From the NCBI GenBank assembly GCA_032207245.1, contig CM063499.1, positions 36,267,104 to 36,331,103 on the forward strand: a stretch of DNA of 64,000 nucleotides. Direction: 5' to 3'. Below the pieces are notes generated by a model. The model had not been told where the DNA came from. It saw nothing but the letters and a program-made list of their open reading frames with translations, and did no database searches. This stretch comes from Pardosa pseudoannulata. Taxonomy: Eukaryota; Arthropoda; Arachnida; Araneae; Lycosidae. Position numbers and translations under genes: made by a program. This document shows positions 1-30,579 of the stretch, piece after piece (the first letter of the stretch is position 1; each line of letters begins with the position of its first letter).

Positions 1-327
1 AAATATTTACTTTATTAAAAGCCAGTTAATATCAATTGTTTTTGCACAGGTTCAGTAAAATTAAATAAAACACATTTGAAGTCACATATAAAGTTATTGA
101 ACAAATATAATACATTTAATTACCAGTAGAAAATATAATTTGACTCTTATAATCAATGCTTATTACTGTTCAGTAAAATCAGAACAGTTTTTAAATCGTG
201 GTTTTTATTTTTAAATAACAAGCAGTCTCATTGGAAACAAACTATGAATGTAAAAGTTGGACAGTATTAAAGTAATTATACCTAATCCATAATACAAGCT
301 ATAAATATTGAATGTGCTGAGTTTATA
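1..327. other. AT-rich intronic sequence, no feature
   Basis: No coding frame, repeat structure or splice-linked exon recognised. It is presumed to be part of the formin intron that follows the first FH2 exon. The TA at 326-327 is the target duplication of the Tc1-like element. Confidence 0.5.
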
Positions 328-1546
328 CACTGTCTACCAATAAGTATTGGACACCTATGCAAATGACGATATCTGCGGTCCTGCGGTACGACACGGCCTT
401 CGCCGGTATACATCGTGTAGGAAACAGCATTGGCATTTTAGTCGCATGCAAGATGCTGCGCAGTTCGGAGCTCTCTGATTTCGAGAACTGTATAATTATC
501 GGGTATAACAAATGTGGCCGATCCTTAAGGGATATACCTAGCAATCTGAACTACCCGAAATCGACAGAGGCCCATGTGATTAAGAAGTGGAAGGTGAGTG
601 GCGATTGTCGGAATGCACCCCGAGTCGGCAGACCAACGAAACTGGGAGATAGAGACCGATGAGTGCTGCCCAGAGAAATTCGGAAGAACCGCACTCAACC
701 GATGGTCCTCATACGCGAGGAGTTTCAACAGGCATCCGGGAATATTGTTTCAATGAATACCATCCGTAAGGAATCACATCTGCTTTGTTTTTATGGTCGT
801 GCTGCTGCCCATAAGCCTTTGATCACAAAGTCCAACAGCGCTTCTCCGTTAATGTGGTGCAAATAACATCGAAATTGGACCGTAGATCGGTGGAAACGGG
901 TTCTTTGGAGCGACAAATCAAGGTTCACCTTTTATCGGTCGGATGGCAGGGTCTGCGTCTGGCGTCTGCCTGGAAAACGTCTCCTGCCAGAATGCATTGT
1001 GCCAACATTCAAGTTCGGTGGAGGTGGAATTGTGGTCTGGGGTTGTTTCTCCTGGTATGGACTGGGACCCTTGGTCCCCATTCAAGGTAAGCTGAAAGCC
1101 GATGCCTACTGCATTATTTTGGTTGACAATGTGCTTCCTACGTTGTGGCAGTTTTACGGGTTGGACCCTGTTACTTTCAGGACAACAATGCCAGTTGTCA
1201 TGTTTCGAGGTTAGCCAAGGCCTGGGATGGTGCCAATGGAGTTCATCGAATGGACTGGCCTGCCCACAGCCCAACCCTGAACCTTATCGAGAACCTCTGG
1301 GACGAGTTGGATCGCTGAATTAAGGGGTGCACTACCCGTCCAAAATCGGTGAAGGATCTTGTATGTCTACTCCAAGCCGAGTGGAAGACAATACCACTAG
1401 CTGCAATACAAAGACTAGTGAAAAGTATGACCCGGAGGGTTCACGCTGTAATTGCCTCTAATGGAGGCTCTACCAACTATTGATTTTGAATAAAGTTAGT
1501 TTTTCTTTTCTATCACAGGTGTCCAAATACTTATTGGTAGACAGTG
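328..1546 (+). mobile_element. Tc1-like DNA transposon, 1219 bp, inactive
   Basis: Terminal inverted repeats of about 28 bp start CACTGTCTACCAATAAGTAT at 328 and are mirrored at 1519-1546, with one extra base in the right copy. Both ends are flanked by TA (326-327 and 1547-1548), the Tc1/mariner target duplication. The length is close to the 1.2-1.6 kb usual for a Tc1 element. The element lies in the formin intron, in sense opposite to the gene. Its transposase is broken, so movement would need help from another copy. Confidence 0.93.
438..1480 (+). pseudogene. Tc1-like transposase pseudogene
   Basis: Conceptual translation shows an N-terminal helix-turn-helix (LSDFENCIIIGYNKCGRSLR ... HVIKKWKVSG), the GRPTKLGDRDR linker, the first catalytic Asp in LWSDKSRF, and then [21 protein letters not shown] frame change is needed for the second Asp (QDNNASCH) and the Glu in SPTLNLIENLWDEL. 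At least three lesions break it: TGA at 661, TAA at 865 and a frameshift near 1150-1185. Asp to Glu spacing is about 35 residues, consistent with the DD34E class allowing for a small change. Confidence 0.9.
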
Positions 1547-1571
1547 TAGCAATATAAACACAGAAACTTAC

Positions 1572-20060
<18,489 letters not shown>

Positions 20061-20323
20061 CTGAAAGTACACAAAGAAAACATTCAAGGTTATGATAAAA
20101 AACAAAAACAGAAGTTTCAGCAAGGTTATTATTACCAACATACTTGTAGATTTACAATTTTTCTTTTCTTTTTTTTTTCCATTTATCAGTAATTAGGTAG
20201 AAGAATGTTTGAAAAGCGGTTTAATATTGAACCTTAGTGTTAATCAGGGCTGGGAGATATTAGAAATTTAATATCGTGACATATCCCCAAATTTATATTG
20301 ATATTGATATATCGCGATAATAC

Positions 20324-20750
20324 TGTTACGAATTTGTTTAGTGAACCGTAAATTTAGCATGAGACTCTATGGGTATCTCGCCAAATAGGCGAGATATTGG
20401 CTCGTTGGCGACAGTTTTGGCAACTTATTTTTGTCGCCAAGTTAGTCGCCAAATGTTGTCAAGTCTGGCGTCACGTGACAACTTCTGGTTCCGGTTTCTG
20501 GAATAGTATATTTAGAAAGCCTATATAATGCTTATAAAGCCTATATAAGGGCTATATAAGCCTATATAATAGGCCTATATAAGGATGGCTGAGTCCCAAA
20601 CAGAGAGTCGTGAAGTAGATCTCTCGGTTTACAGAGTACGCACGGTATGTTGTATTTTCCAACTGATTGCTAATAAATGATTTTTTTTGTGTGCTGTAGT
20701 CTTACATAAAGTCCGTTCAATCTCCGAACCCAGCTGTGAAGTTTGTAACA
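20324..20750 (+). mobile_element. Solo LTR of an LTR retrotransposon, 427 bp
   Basis: It starts TGTTACGAATTTG and ends GAAGTTTGTAACA, giving inverted TGTTAC/GTAACA ends, and is flanked by a 4-bp duplication ATAC (20320-20323 and 20751-20754). Inside are five CTATATAA-type motifs in tandem (about 20520-20575), a probable promoter, and an AATAAA signal at about 20674. Such ends are typical of Ty3/gypsy LTRs. No internal domain remains, so it arose by recombination between two LTRs. Confidence 0.9.
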
Positions 20751-20754
20751 ATAC

Positions 20755-21490
20755 TTTAAAGCAGGAAGGTATACTTTTTATGGCACTGTTTCAGATATTA
20801 CTAGTTTTCAATCGCCATAGCTTTCTTTCATTCCTAACCCTTTTTTCTTGGTAATTAACATTTTTAGAATTATAATGCGAGCAGTAGTTTTTTCGGTCTT
20901 GATGCGAATGCTTCGTTATCGGGAAAAGTGACTGCGATCAAGAATTAAAGGTAAATATTTTTCATATACCCCAATATTTTTCCAATAAATCAAACCGCAA
21001 TTGTTGACCGCAATTCCAATTGTTGATATTTTAAACTAGTATGGGGCGTAATCCGAATTAGAGTCAAAGTAATATTTTCAACACAGATATAATTGTGTAA
21101 GGATATTTTTATACAAATGCTATCGTGATAATTAGCTGTTATATGCTGAGCACTCAACACTTTTAATTTTAGCCACATAAGCCAATCAATAACAACGGAC
21201 CCTTATCCCCTAGAAGCCCCTCGCGCAATTTTTCTATATCAACGAATTACAATTTTCATATAAAAGCTTTTCACTCAATTTTTCTTTTATGCACTGTTTT
21301 AAAATTATTTTTTTTATTTTTTAATGCTTTTTTCTAGTTTTCTTTTGTTAAATAAAGGTGATTTTTAAAAATATTTTTTCATATTTATTTTATTTTCCAC
21401 ATAAAATATGAATTAAAGGATCAGGGAAAGCCAAGTCCAAAGGTTTAGCAACCTATAATCTAAATAAATCTTTAAAAAATGTGATTTCTA
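20755..21490. other. AT-rich sequence, no feature
   Basis: No coding frame, splice-linked exon or repeat recognised upstream of the last assigned formin exon. Confidence 0.45.
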
Positions 21491-21494
21491 ACAT

Positions 21495-22140
21495 ATTGTA
21501 AAGAACTACTTCTACTAGACTAAAAAAATAACTACTACTTCTACTAGAATAAAAAAATAACTACTACTTCTACTAGACTAAAAAAACTACTAGTTTTACA
21601 AGACTAAAAAAATTACTACTATTACAACTAGACTAAAAAAACTACTTCTACTAGAATAAAAAAATGACTACTGTTTTTATTAGACAAAAAACTACTACTT
21701 TTACTAAACAAAACAAAACTTCTACTTTTACTAGACTAAAAAAACTGCTACACTAAAAAAATACAACTTCTACTAGACTAAAAAATTCCTACTACTTCTA
21801 CTACACTAAAAACTATTACTTCTACTAGACTAAAAACTACTACTTCTACTAGACTAAAAAAACTACTACTTCTACTACACTAAAAAAACTACTACTTCTA
21901 CTAGACTAAAAAAACTACTACTTCTACTACACTAAAAAAACTACTACTTCTATTACACTAAAAAAACTACTACTGTCACTAGACTAAAAAAACTACTACT
22001 GTTACTAGACTTAAAAAACTACTACTGTTAGTTGATTTAAAAACTACTACTTCCACTATACTAAAAAAACAAATTCTACTAGTCAAAAAAGAAAAACTAC
22101 TATTTCTACTAGACTAAAAAAGAACTACTACCTATACTAT
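21495..22140. repeat. ~25-bp minisatellite (TACTTCTACTAGACTAAAAA)
   Basis: About 26 imperfect copies of ACTACTACTTCTACTAGACT followed by A-runs of variable length. The same motif reappears at 24300-24505 and 25335-25548. Confidence 0.95.
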
Positions 22141-23065
22141 TCTCGTGGAATGTATTGAAAATGATAAGTTCGAGAGTTGTTACGCTTGATAATGGGCCGA
22201 TGTGAATAGAATGTTGTGCTTCCTTAAAGTGTTCTAAAATTTTATTTGTGGAGTTTTATGTTTAAATGGTGAATATTATGTTGAGTAACGCATTTGCCAT
22301 GAATATACAAACAGATAATTCACGACAATATCCTACATCTAAGTAGAAGAATTTTTAAACGTATTTTACCGATTTTTTTCGGTTTAAAAAATCTAATACA
22401 TTTGCTATACATGAGAAAAGGAGGAAAAATCAAGATAGCAGCTAGAATTCCGATTTCTTTTCACAAAGAACCGTCCCTTTTATTTATTTTAGTAGTTTAT
22501 TTACTTTTTTGCTCACTTTATTCTAGAGTTGGCAATGCCAAAAAATCCACGACGCACCAGACTGACATACGATTAGCTTTTCAAACTCAGAATCACTTCA
22601 ATTTGCATTTATTTTATGCAAATCGGCAGTTTCTTTCTGCATTTCGGCCATCTGGATTCTTTTAAAAAGCTGAGTGACGTATGAATGATTTATCATTACT
22701 GGTAAAAGTATATCTTCTCACAGGCTCTTCTTCCGCTTTTTCTTTTAACCGACTAAACGAAAGAAAAAAGGATTTCAAGGATAAAATTGAGAGTGTTTCT
22801 CTTTTTATTCCTTTCAAGCGAAGAGCTAGAGGTTTTTTTTTCATCAGCTTAGTTTACTTTTGGCAAGTTTTTATCCTGAAAAAAAAATTAAGAGCTTTTT
22901 GGCGCGGAAACTTTAGTTATTTTACTTTTGATTCTCAGTAGTTTTTTGATTAAAGTACATGGTTTTTTATAAAGTAGTTTTTTAAGTAAATGATTTTATT
23001 TTCGTGAATTATTAGTAGATTTTGTTAATAAAACTTTTGCCGAATGTTTGATTTTAATTTTTAAT
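22141..23065. other. No gene recognised; two open frames of 86-87 codons
   Basis: Plus-strand frames at 22402-22665 and 22681-22941 are open but match no family I know and lack exon-like borders. Composition is as AT-rich as the surroundings. Probably chance. Confidence 0.4.
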
Positions 23066-23069
23066 CTTT

Positions 23070-23735
23070 CATAGCATCGTCTCTTTATAAAGATACTACT
23101 ATTAATAGGTATTATATAGAAACATTTTAAACATATAATGCTATATAATTTTCCATATAATAGTTGAAAATTTTATGTCTATATAGTTTTCGATCGTATA
23201 TAGCATCGTTTATCAATAAAGTTACTACTGTTAGTAGATATGATAATATAGGAACAATTTAAACATATGTTATATAATTTTCTATATAATAGTTGGAAAT
23301 TTTATAAATGTCTATATAGTTTTCAATCATATATAGCATCGTTTATCAATAAAGTTACTACTGTTAGTAGGTATGATAATATAGGAACATTTTAAACATA
23401 TAATGCTATATAATTTTTTATATAATAGCTGGAAATTTTATAAATGGACTATATAATTTTCAATCATATATAACATCGTTTATCAATAAAGTTACTACTA
23501 TTAGTAGATATGATAATATAGGAACAATTTAAACATATGTTATATAATTTTCTATATAATAGTTGGAAATTTTATAAATGTCTATATAGTTTTCAATCGT
23601 GTATAGTATCGTTTCTCAATAAATTTACTACCGATAGTAGGTATGATAATATAGGAAGATTTTAAACATATAATACTGGATCATTTTTTATATAACAGTT
23701 GAATTTTATAAATGCCTATATAGTTTTCAATCGTC
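23070..23735. repeat. ~132-bp satellite array, 5 units
   Basis: Core GCATCGTTTATCAATAAAGT, then TACTACTGTTAGTAGGTATG, recurs at 23072, 23203, 23336, 23467 and 23605. Isolated related units follow at 23995-24285 and 25040-25320. Confidence 0.93.
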
Positions 23736-24804
23736 TATAAATTCTATATTCGTCTATTCTATGTATTTTCTATCTATATAATATATAGAAATATATCTAT
23801 ATCACTCTCTCTATATAATATTATAGATAATATTATAGCTATATATTATATTGTTATATAATAATTATTATTATTATAATTATAGATATAATATAATATA
23901 ATATTATAGATATATTAGACATAATTATAGATAAATCTATATCTATAACTATATATATTATATATATATTCGTCTATTCTATATTTGTCTATTTATTTTA
24001 TCAACAAAGTTACTACTGTTAGTAGGTATGATTACATAGGAACATTTTAAATTGTGATAATAGTTGAAAATTATATAACTGTCTATATAATTTTCAATCG
24101 TTTCTCAATAAAGTTGCTATTGTTACTAGGTATGATAATAAAGGAACATTTTAAAATATGACTATAATATTATACTATATAATTCTGTATAATTTTCTAT
24201 ATAATTACTGAAAATTATGTAAATAATATAATTTTCAATCGTGTATAACATCGTTTCTCAATAAAGTTTTCTAAATAAGAGATTATTAAGATTTCAAAAA
24301 GAAACAAACAATACTTCTACTAGACTAAAAGAGACTACAACTTTTACTAGACAAAAAGACTACTACTTCTACTAGACTAAAAAAATTACTACAGTAAAAA
24401 TATAACTACTACTTCTAAGACAAAATTCTACTGCTCTTACTAGACTAAACAAATAACTACTACTAGACTAAATACTTCCATTAGACTAAAAAAACTACTA
24501 CTTCCAGAAGATGAAGTGGAAAAAACTTACAAATATATTTTAACGGGGAAATAATATGGGAATTTCTTGCAGAATAAGGCATCTAAACTCCTGAAAATTT
24601 TGATTTTCGTATGAAACAATAGTTTTTAATCGTCTATAAATTCCATATTCGTCTAGTCTATATATTCTATGTATATATAATATATAGAAATATATCTATA
24701 TCGCTCTATATATAATATTATAGCTATATATTATATTATTATATAATATAATAATAATTATAATTAGAGATATAATATAATATAATATTATAGATATATT
24801 ATAT

Positions 24805-24884
<80 letters not shown>

Positions 24885-24970
24885 TTCTCCAACTCTCTAT
24901 CTCATCTATCTATCTATCTACTATCTATCTCTATCTATCTATCTATCTATAATCTATTTTCTCTCTCTCT

Positions 24971-25004
<34 letters not shown>

Positions 25005-25660
25005 TCCATATTCGTCTATTCTACATTCATTTATTTATTTTATCAACAAAGTTACTACTGTTAGTAGGTATGATAATATAGGACCATTTTAAATTGTGAT
25101 AACAGTTGAAAATTATATAACTGTCTATATAATTTTCAATCGTTTCTCAATAAAATTACTATTGTTATTAGGTATGATAATAAAGGAAAATTTTAAAATA
25201 AGACTATAATATTATATTATATAATTCTGCATAATTTTCTATATAATTAATGAAAATTATATAAATGTCTATATAAATTTCAATCGTGTATAACATCGTT
25301 TCTCAATAAAGTTTAAGATTAAAAAAAAAGTTCTAATAGACTAAAAGAGACTACTACTTTTACTAGACTAAAAAACTACTACTTTTACTAGACTAAAAAA
25401 AACTACTACTTCTACTAGACTAAACAAAGTACTACTTCTACTAGACAAAAATTATACTACTTTTACTAGACTAAACAAATAACTACTACTTTTACTAGAC
25501 TAAACAAATAACTACTACTTCTACTAGACTAAAAAAACTACTACTTCCAGAAGATGAAGTGGAGAAACTTACAAATATATTTTAACGGGGAAATAATATG
25601 GGAATTTCTTGCAGCATAAGACATCTAAACTCGTGAAAATTTTTATTTTCGTTTGAAACG
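23736..25660. repeat. Tandem duplication of a ~1-kb composite block
   Basis: A block of microsatellite (TATA/TCTA), 132-bp satellite units, TACTTC minisatellite and a unique end (AGAAGATGAAGTGG ... AACGGGGAAATAATATGGGA) occurs at about 23736-24620 and again at about 24630-25660. Matching points such as CAACAAAGTTACTACTGTTA lie 1042 bp apart. Length differences are confined to the TA/TCTA microsatellite. Confidence 0.88.
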
Positions 25661-26136
25661 GAAGGGCATAATATTTGTTGCCTATTTATAAGCCTATAAG
25701 GGCATTAATGTAGTTAGTGACACTGCGTGAAACTACCTTGTAGTGAGAGAAAAAAATCGTTTTATTATTGCAAAAAATGAGCAAAAGACTTAAAAAACGA
25801 GTCCAAAGAACCCAAACAAAGTTTTAGAAAGGATTAAAGATTTTGGAAGGTTTCTCTTTCATTGGAGAAATAAAAGGTAAGATAAAAAGAAATTAAAGTG
25901 TCGACAAATGTCGAATACAAGCTGAAGTTTTAAGTTTTCTGTGTAAAGTAGAAATGAATATTCTCAATTCACAGTATATTACAGTTGCTTTCAGATCATT
26001 ACTGAGTTTTTTGAAAATCTCACACAGGCCTAACCAATCCAAGCGACTTTGTCTAGGCATGCATTTCCAAAGTGGGCCACTTTGGAAATACCGCGGTATG
26101 TCACATTTGTTTAAAATGAAGGCGTCAATACAGACA
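25661..26136. other. No gene; small internal repeat
   Basis: AT-rich sequence. A short repeated CAAAGTGGGCCACTTTGGAA palindrome lies near 26068. No coding evidence; the 109- and 68-codon frames here overlap on opposite strands and resemble nothing. Confidence 0.4.
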
Positions 26137-26255
26137 TACAGTGGAGTCCGCTTAATGTGAACAGTTTGGGACACCGTGATTTTGATAACAATCACCGATA
26201 GATAACAATAAACGATATTCAAAATTAGATAAATTTACTACCTCCCTTCAATTCA

Positions 26256-26430
26256 GGCCGAACGATGGCCGATTGGTTAGGGTGCTGGCCTTCGGTACGT
26301 GTTCGTGGATTCGAATCCTACTGGAGCATGGATGTTCGTAGCCGTTCGGAATCGGCTTTAAGCTGTAGGTCCCAGTCTTTAGCCTTCATGTTGCAAAAAA
26401 GTAGACCATAGTACTAACCAAACCAAACCT
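26256..26430 (+). mobile_element. SINE family B, full-length copy
   Basis: tRNA-derived head with box A (TGGCCGATTGGTTAGGGTGC) and box B (GGATTCGAATCC), a body ATGGATGTTCGTAGCCGTTC, GGAATCGGCTTTAAGC, and a (CCAAA)n tail at the right end. Inserted in Tigger-like element 1: the sister element at 56670 reads straight through this site. Confidence 0.9.
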
Positions 26431-26469
26431 GTTTATTAACCAATTGAATAAAAAAAAATTTCATATATT

Positions 26470-26616
26470 TTCGGAACCGGAGTTCATGGGTTCGAATCCC
26501 ACTATGGCATGGATGTTCGTAGCCGTTCGGAATCGGCTTTAAGCAGTAGGTCCCGGTCTCATTAGCCCTCGTGTTGCAAAAAGTAGACCGTAGCGCTCCA
26601 AACCAAACCAAACCAA
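26470..26616 (+). mobile_element. SINE family B, 5'-truncated copy
   Basis: Starts inside the tRNA-like head (TCGGAACCGGAGTTCATGGG), keeps box B and the full body, and ends in ACCAAACCAAACCAAAAAA. Second nested insertion into the same Tigger-like element, 40 bp beyond the first and in the same orientation. Confidence 0.9.
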
Positions 26617-27304
26617 AAAATTCACACGTACTAAATTTCAAAACAAAATGAATAAAACACACCTTATATTGATGTACTGTATATTATGAAAATAAGAATT
26701 GTATACATGATTAAAAAAAGCTGATCAATTGTTGACTGTCTACAATTTTTTCTAAGAAGCTCATTGATAAATTCTTCGTAATCATAATCAACCTGTCATA
26801 ACGATTTAAAATTTCGATCTTTTGTTTTAATGTTAAATCATTTCGCTTTCTGGCTTCCATGTCGACAAGCTGCATGTAAGCGAGCAAGGCATAAAATGTG
26901 AATACGCTCCTTCTCAGTTCTGATAATAATGTGTTGCCTTCTGCTTATCTGACAATCATTGACCACCAGCAGGGTGTGCTTATTTCTGAAAAATTCCAGG
27001 AACGGGTAATTTCTCATTCCTTTGTTCATTTCCCATTTCCGTAGGTGGAAGAATAAGAATTCTCGGAGATTCAAACAACACCGAAGGGAAGAAAAAGAAT
27101 GGGTTCCTTCTGAATTACATTGTGAATATTCCTTTGTCAGTTAAAATGAGGTAACAAAACTGATAACATTAAACTGATGTAACGATCACATAAAGTGATA
27201 ATTTTAACATACAAATGAATAGAGAAAATCGGGATCAAGGGATTTCGATAATAATAAGCGATTGATAACTTTAACCGAGATCACATTAAGCGGAGTATAC
27301 TGTA

Positions 27305-27600
27305 TAAACTTTAAGCCAAACACGGCTGCGAAGCTGTTACTTGCTTAGCACCACCCCGAGGAGCACTTTAAGGATGGTACGGACGCGAGATAAATTGTCC
27401 CTGCTGGTGTCCTCTAAATTTTAAAGCAGGGATCAAGTAGAAGGCAGAGCTTGGCATACTATCCATAGAGGTACCGTTTGAGAACTTGGCATTGTGACCA
27501 CGAATATGTTTTACATGCCCAAGATCTAAGACCAGCTCGAGCATCGAACCCGCAGCCTTTCAGTTACGAGATCGTTCCCGTCTGAGCTACCGAGGCTCAC
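27305..27600 (-). mobile_element. SINE family A, best-preserved head
   Basis: On the minus strand from 27600: GAGCCTCGGTAGCTCAGACG (box A), GATCTCGTAACTGAAAGGCT (anticodon-like loop, CGT) and GCGGGTTCGATGCTCGAGCT (box B). The body follows, GTGGTCACAATGCCAAGTTC and TCAAACGGTACCTCTATGGA. It reaches the right end of Tigger-like element 1, next to a TA microsatellite at 27610-27660. The head folds like threonine tRNA, but the flanks lack an acceptor stem pair, so it is a SINE and not a tRNA gene. Confidence 0.82.
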
Positions 27601-27659
27601 AGTCACATTATGTGTGTATATATATACATATATATATACATATATATGCATATATATAT

Positions 27660-28735
27660 ACTAACCAAATCTTTTAAAACTAGCCAAAATTATTACAATT
27701 AAATAAACTAACTAAACCTTTTAAAACTAACCAAAAAATATTACAATTAAATAAACTAACCAAATTGAACACAATTAAATAAACTAACCAAACCCTTTAA
27801 AACTAACCAAAATTATTATAATTAAATAAACAAACCAAACCTTTGAAAACTAACCAAAAATATTACAGTTAAATAAAGTAACCAAACACTTTAAAACTAA
27901 ACAAAATTATTACAATTAATTAAACTAACCAAAATTATAACAATTGAATAAATTCACCAAACCTTTTAAAACTAACTAAAATCAAAACAATTAAATAAAC
28001 TAACCAAACTTTTTAAAATTAACCAAAATTATTACAATTGAATAAACTAATCAAACAATTTAAAACTAAACAAAATTATTATAAGTGAATAATCTAATAA
28101 AAGAATTCAAAACTAAACAAAATTATTACAATTATACTAACCAAACCTTTTAAAACTAACCAAAAAATATTACAACTAAATAAACTAACGAAACTGAACA
28201 GAATTAAATAAACTAACCAAACCCTTTAAAACTAACCAAAATTATTACAATTAAATAAACAAACAAAACTTTTGAAAACTAACCATTATTATTACAATTA
28301 AATAAACTAACCAAGCCTTTTAAAACAAATTATTACAATTAAATAAACTAACCAAATTTTTTAAAACTAACCAAAATTATAACATTGAATAAACTAATCA
28401 AACAATTTAAAACTAAACAAAATTATTATAATTGAATAAACTAACCAAAACTTTTAAAACTAAACAAAATTATTACAATTAATTAAATTAACCAAACCTT
28501 TTAAAACTAACCAAAAATATTACAATTAAATAAACTAACCAAATTAAACAAACTAAACAGAATTAAATAAACTAACCAAACCCTTTAAAACTAACCAAAA
28601 AATAATAAAATTAAATAAACTAACCAAACCTTTTAAAACAAATTATTAGAATTAAATAAACTAACCAAATTTTTTAAAACTTTTTAAATTAAACAAAATT
28701 ATTACAATTGAATAAACTAAAAAAATTCTACGTAC
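27660..28735. repeat. ~45-bp minisatellite (AACTAACCAAACC...)
   Basis: About 23 variable copies of AATAAACTAACCAAACC followed by TTTTAAAACTAACCAAAATT and ATTACAATTA. Units differ by deletions and by AACCAAA/AACAAAA variants. No coding potential. Confidence 0.95.
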
Positions 28736-29530
28736 TATCCTGTCTATTTCAGATTGTTGAAATAATATACAAATTCACGGAAAGCGTCGCCAAGATATTT
28801 CGCTAATTTCAGAAATCTGCCAATGTACTTACCAGCCAATCAGAGGTCGAGAGGAATATGAGGTTCTAAGCGACTGTATTGAGCACCTGCTATAAACTAA
28901 CCCGTCAGTTGCACTGTTCTCCCCCTAGTGCAAAGACGTAGAGGAAAATTGCTCCCCTTAGCGGTATTGTGCATAATACTTAACGATTCATAATTATTTA
29001 TTAGAAACTCCTTACAGCAAATTTCTGACCAAATTATTGTTATTAATTACTGTTAATTGTTGTTATGTTCATGGTATATATATTTTAAAAGAAAGGGATC
29101 CGTCGAAATATCTTGAAATTTTTAAGTTACAACATCTGAGCGAGTACGCAGTTCTACATTCCAGCTTAAACAATATTTATTTATATATAAACAAAATAAA
29201 TTACAATTAAATGCTAACGTCATACACAATTTTATTCCAATCGCAAGCACGCTGTCACATGTACAGACGCAACTATACACATTCCTGTACTGATTCCGAG
29301 CCAACAGTGTTATCCATCACAGCTAGTAGTGACCAGGATGTTGCAACCCATTAATATGATGTGTTCATTTGTGCCTCCTGACCATCGGCCAGAATATTAA
29401 GCGGCATGTTTTGATGGAATGGTCACCTGTCTAATGACTATGTTAACTAACAACCTATGACACGCGAGCGGAAGTCTGCACGCGAAATGTATAATTATAT
29501 CGACCCAAGGGAGTAAAAGACACTTTCAGG
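28736..29530. other. No gene recognised
   Basis: A less AT-rich stretch between two repeat arrays, with a CCCCTAGTGC/CCCCTTAGCGGT motif near 28922-28965 reminiscent of the SINE A tail. Nothing coding. Part of it (29290-29520) could be an old LTR, but no ends were found. Confidence 0.35.
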
Positions 29531-29544
29531 ACAGATAAAGCGGT

Positions 29545-29552
29545 ATATTATA

Positions 29553-29602
<50 letters not shown>

Positions 29603-29623
29603 CCAAAACACACACACACACAC

Positions 29624-29657
<34 letters not shown>

Positions 29658-29829
29658 GTATGTATATATATATGTATATATACATACATACATACATATA
29701 TATATATACATACATACATATATACATACATACATATACATACATATACATACATACATATACATACATATATACATACATGCATATACATATATATATA
29801 ATACTTATATACATGCATATATACTTATG

Positions 29830-29883
<54 letters not shown>

Positions 29884-30190
29884 CATGCATAAATACACAT
29901 ACATATATGAAAACATATATATACATATAAATACTTATGCACATACATATATATATATATACATACAATTATATATATATATATACATACATATATACAT
30001 ACATACATATATATACATATATACATACATACATATATATACATATACACACATTTATATACACACATATATAAACATATATACATACATACATATTATA
30101 TACACACATATACATACATACATACATATATATATATATATTATATATATATATATATATTATATATATACATATATATACATGTATATA

Positions 30191-30224
<34 letters not shown>

Positions 30225-30304
30225 CACACATAATAACATAAATAATACATAAAAATATATACATACATAATATACAAAATATAAATAACATAAATACATA
30301 ATAT

Positions 30305-30351
<47 letters not shown>

Positions 30352-30390
30352 TACACACACACACACACATATATATATACATATATATAC

Positions 30391-30423
<33 letters not shown>

Positions 30424-30565
30424 ACATATATATATGTACATATATATACATATACATACACATACACATATACACACACACATATATATATAATGATCTT
30501 ATGTATACACAATATATATATAACATATATAATATATATATATTGTGTATATATAAACACATACA
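29545..30565. repeat. Long (TA)n/(CATA)n/(CA)n microsatellite region
   Basis: About 1 kb of interleaved TA, CATA, TACA and CACA blocks. All long open frames across it are Tyr/Ile/His/Thr repeats. Confidence 0.97.
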
Positions 30566-30579
30566 CCGATTGAAAAGTA

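Larger units (their letters stand above)
26139..27302 (-). mobile_element. pogo/Tigger-like element 1, with two nested SINEs
   Basis: TA duplications at 26137-26138 and 27303-27304. The ends CAGTGGAGTCCGCTTAATGT and, inverted, CAGTATACTCCGCTTAATGT match. The interior matches the element at 56567-57955. On the minus strand 26860-26780 carries ARKRNDLTLKQK, the start of a CENP-B/Tigger-like helix-turn-helix, truncated. Without the two SINEs it would be about 840 bp, so it is non-autonomous. Confidence 0.85.

Noticed and set aside
22402..22941. Two adjacent frames of 87 and 86 codons
   Set aside because: No homology recognised, AT-rich codons, and the second frame is matched by an open frame on the other strand.
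28755..28800. Exon-like stretch after TATTTCAG on the plus strand
   Set aside because: Frame stops after 17 codons with no donor and no partner exon.
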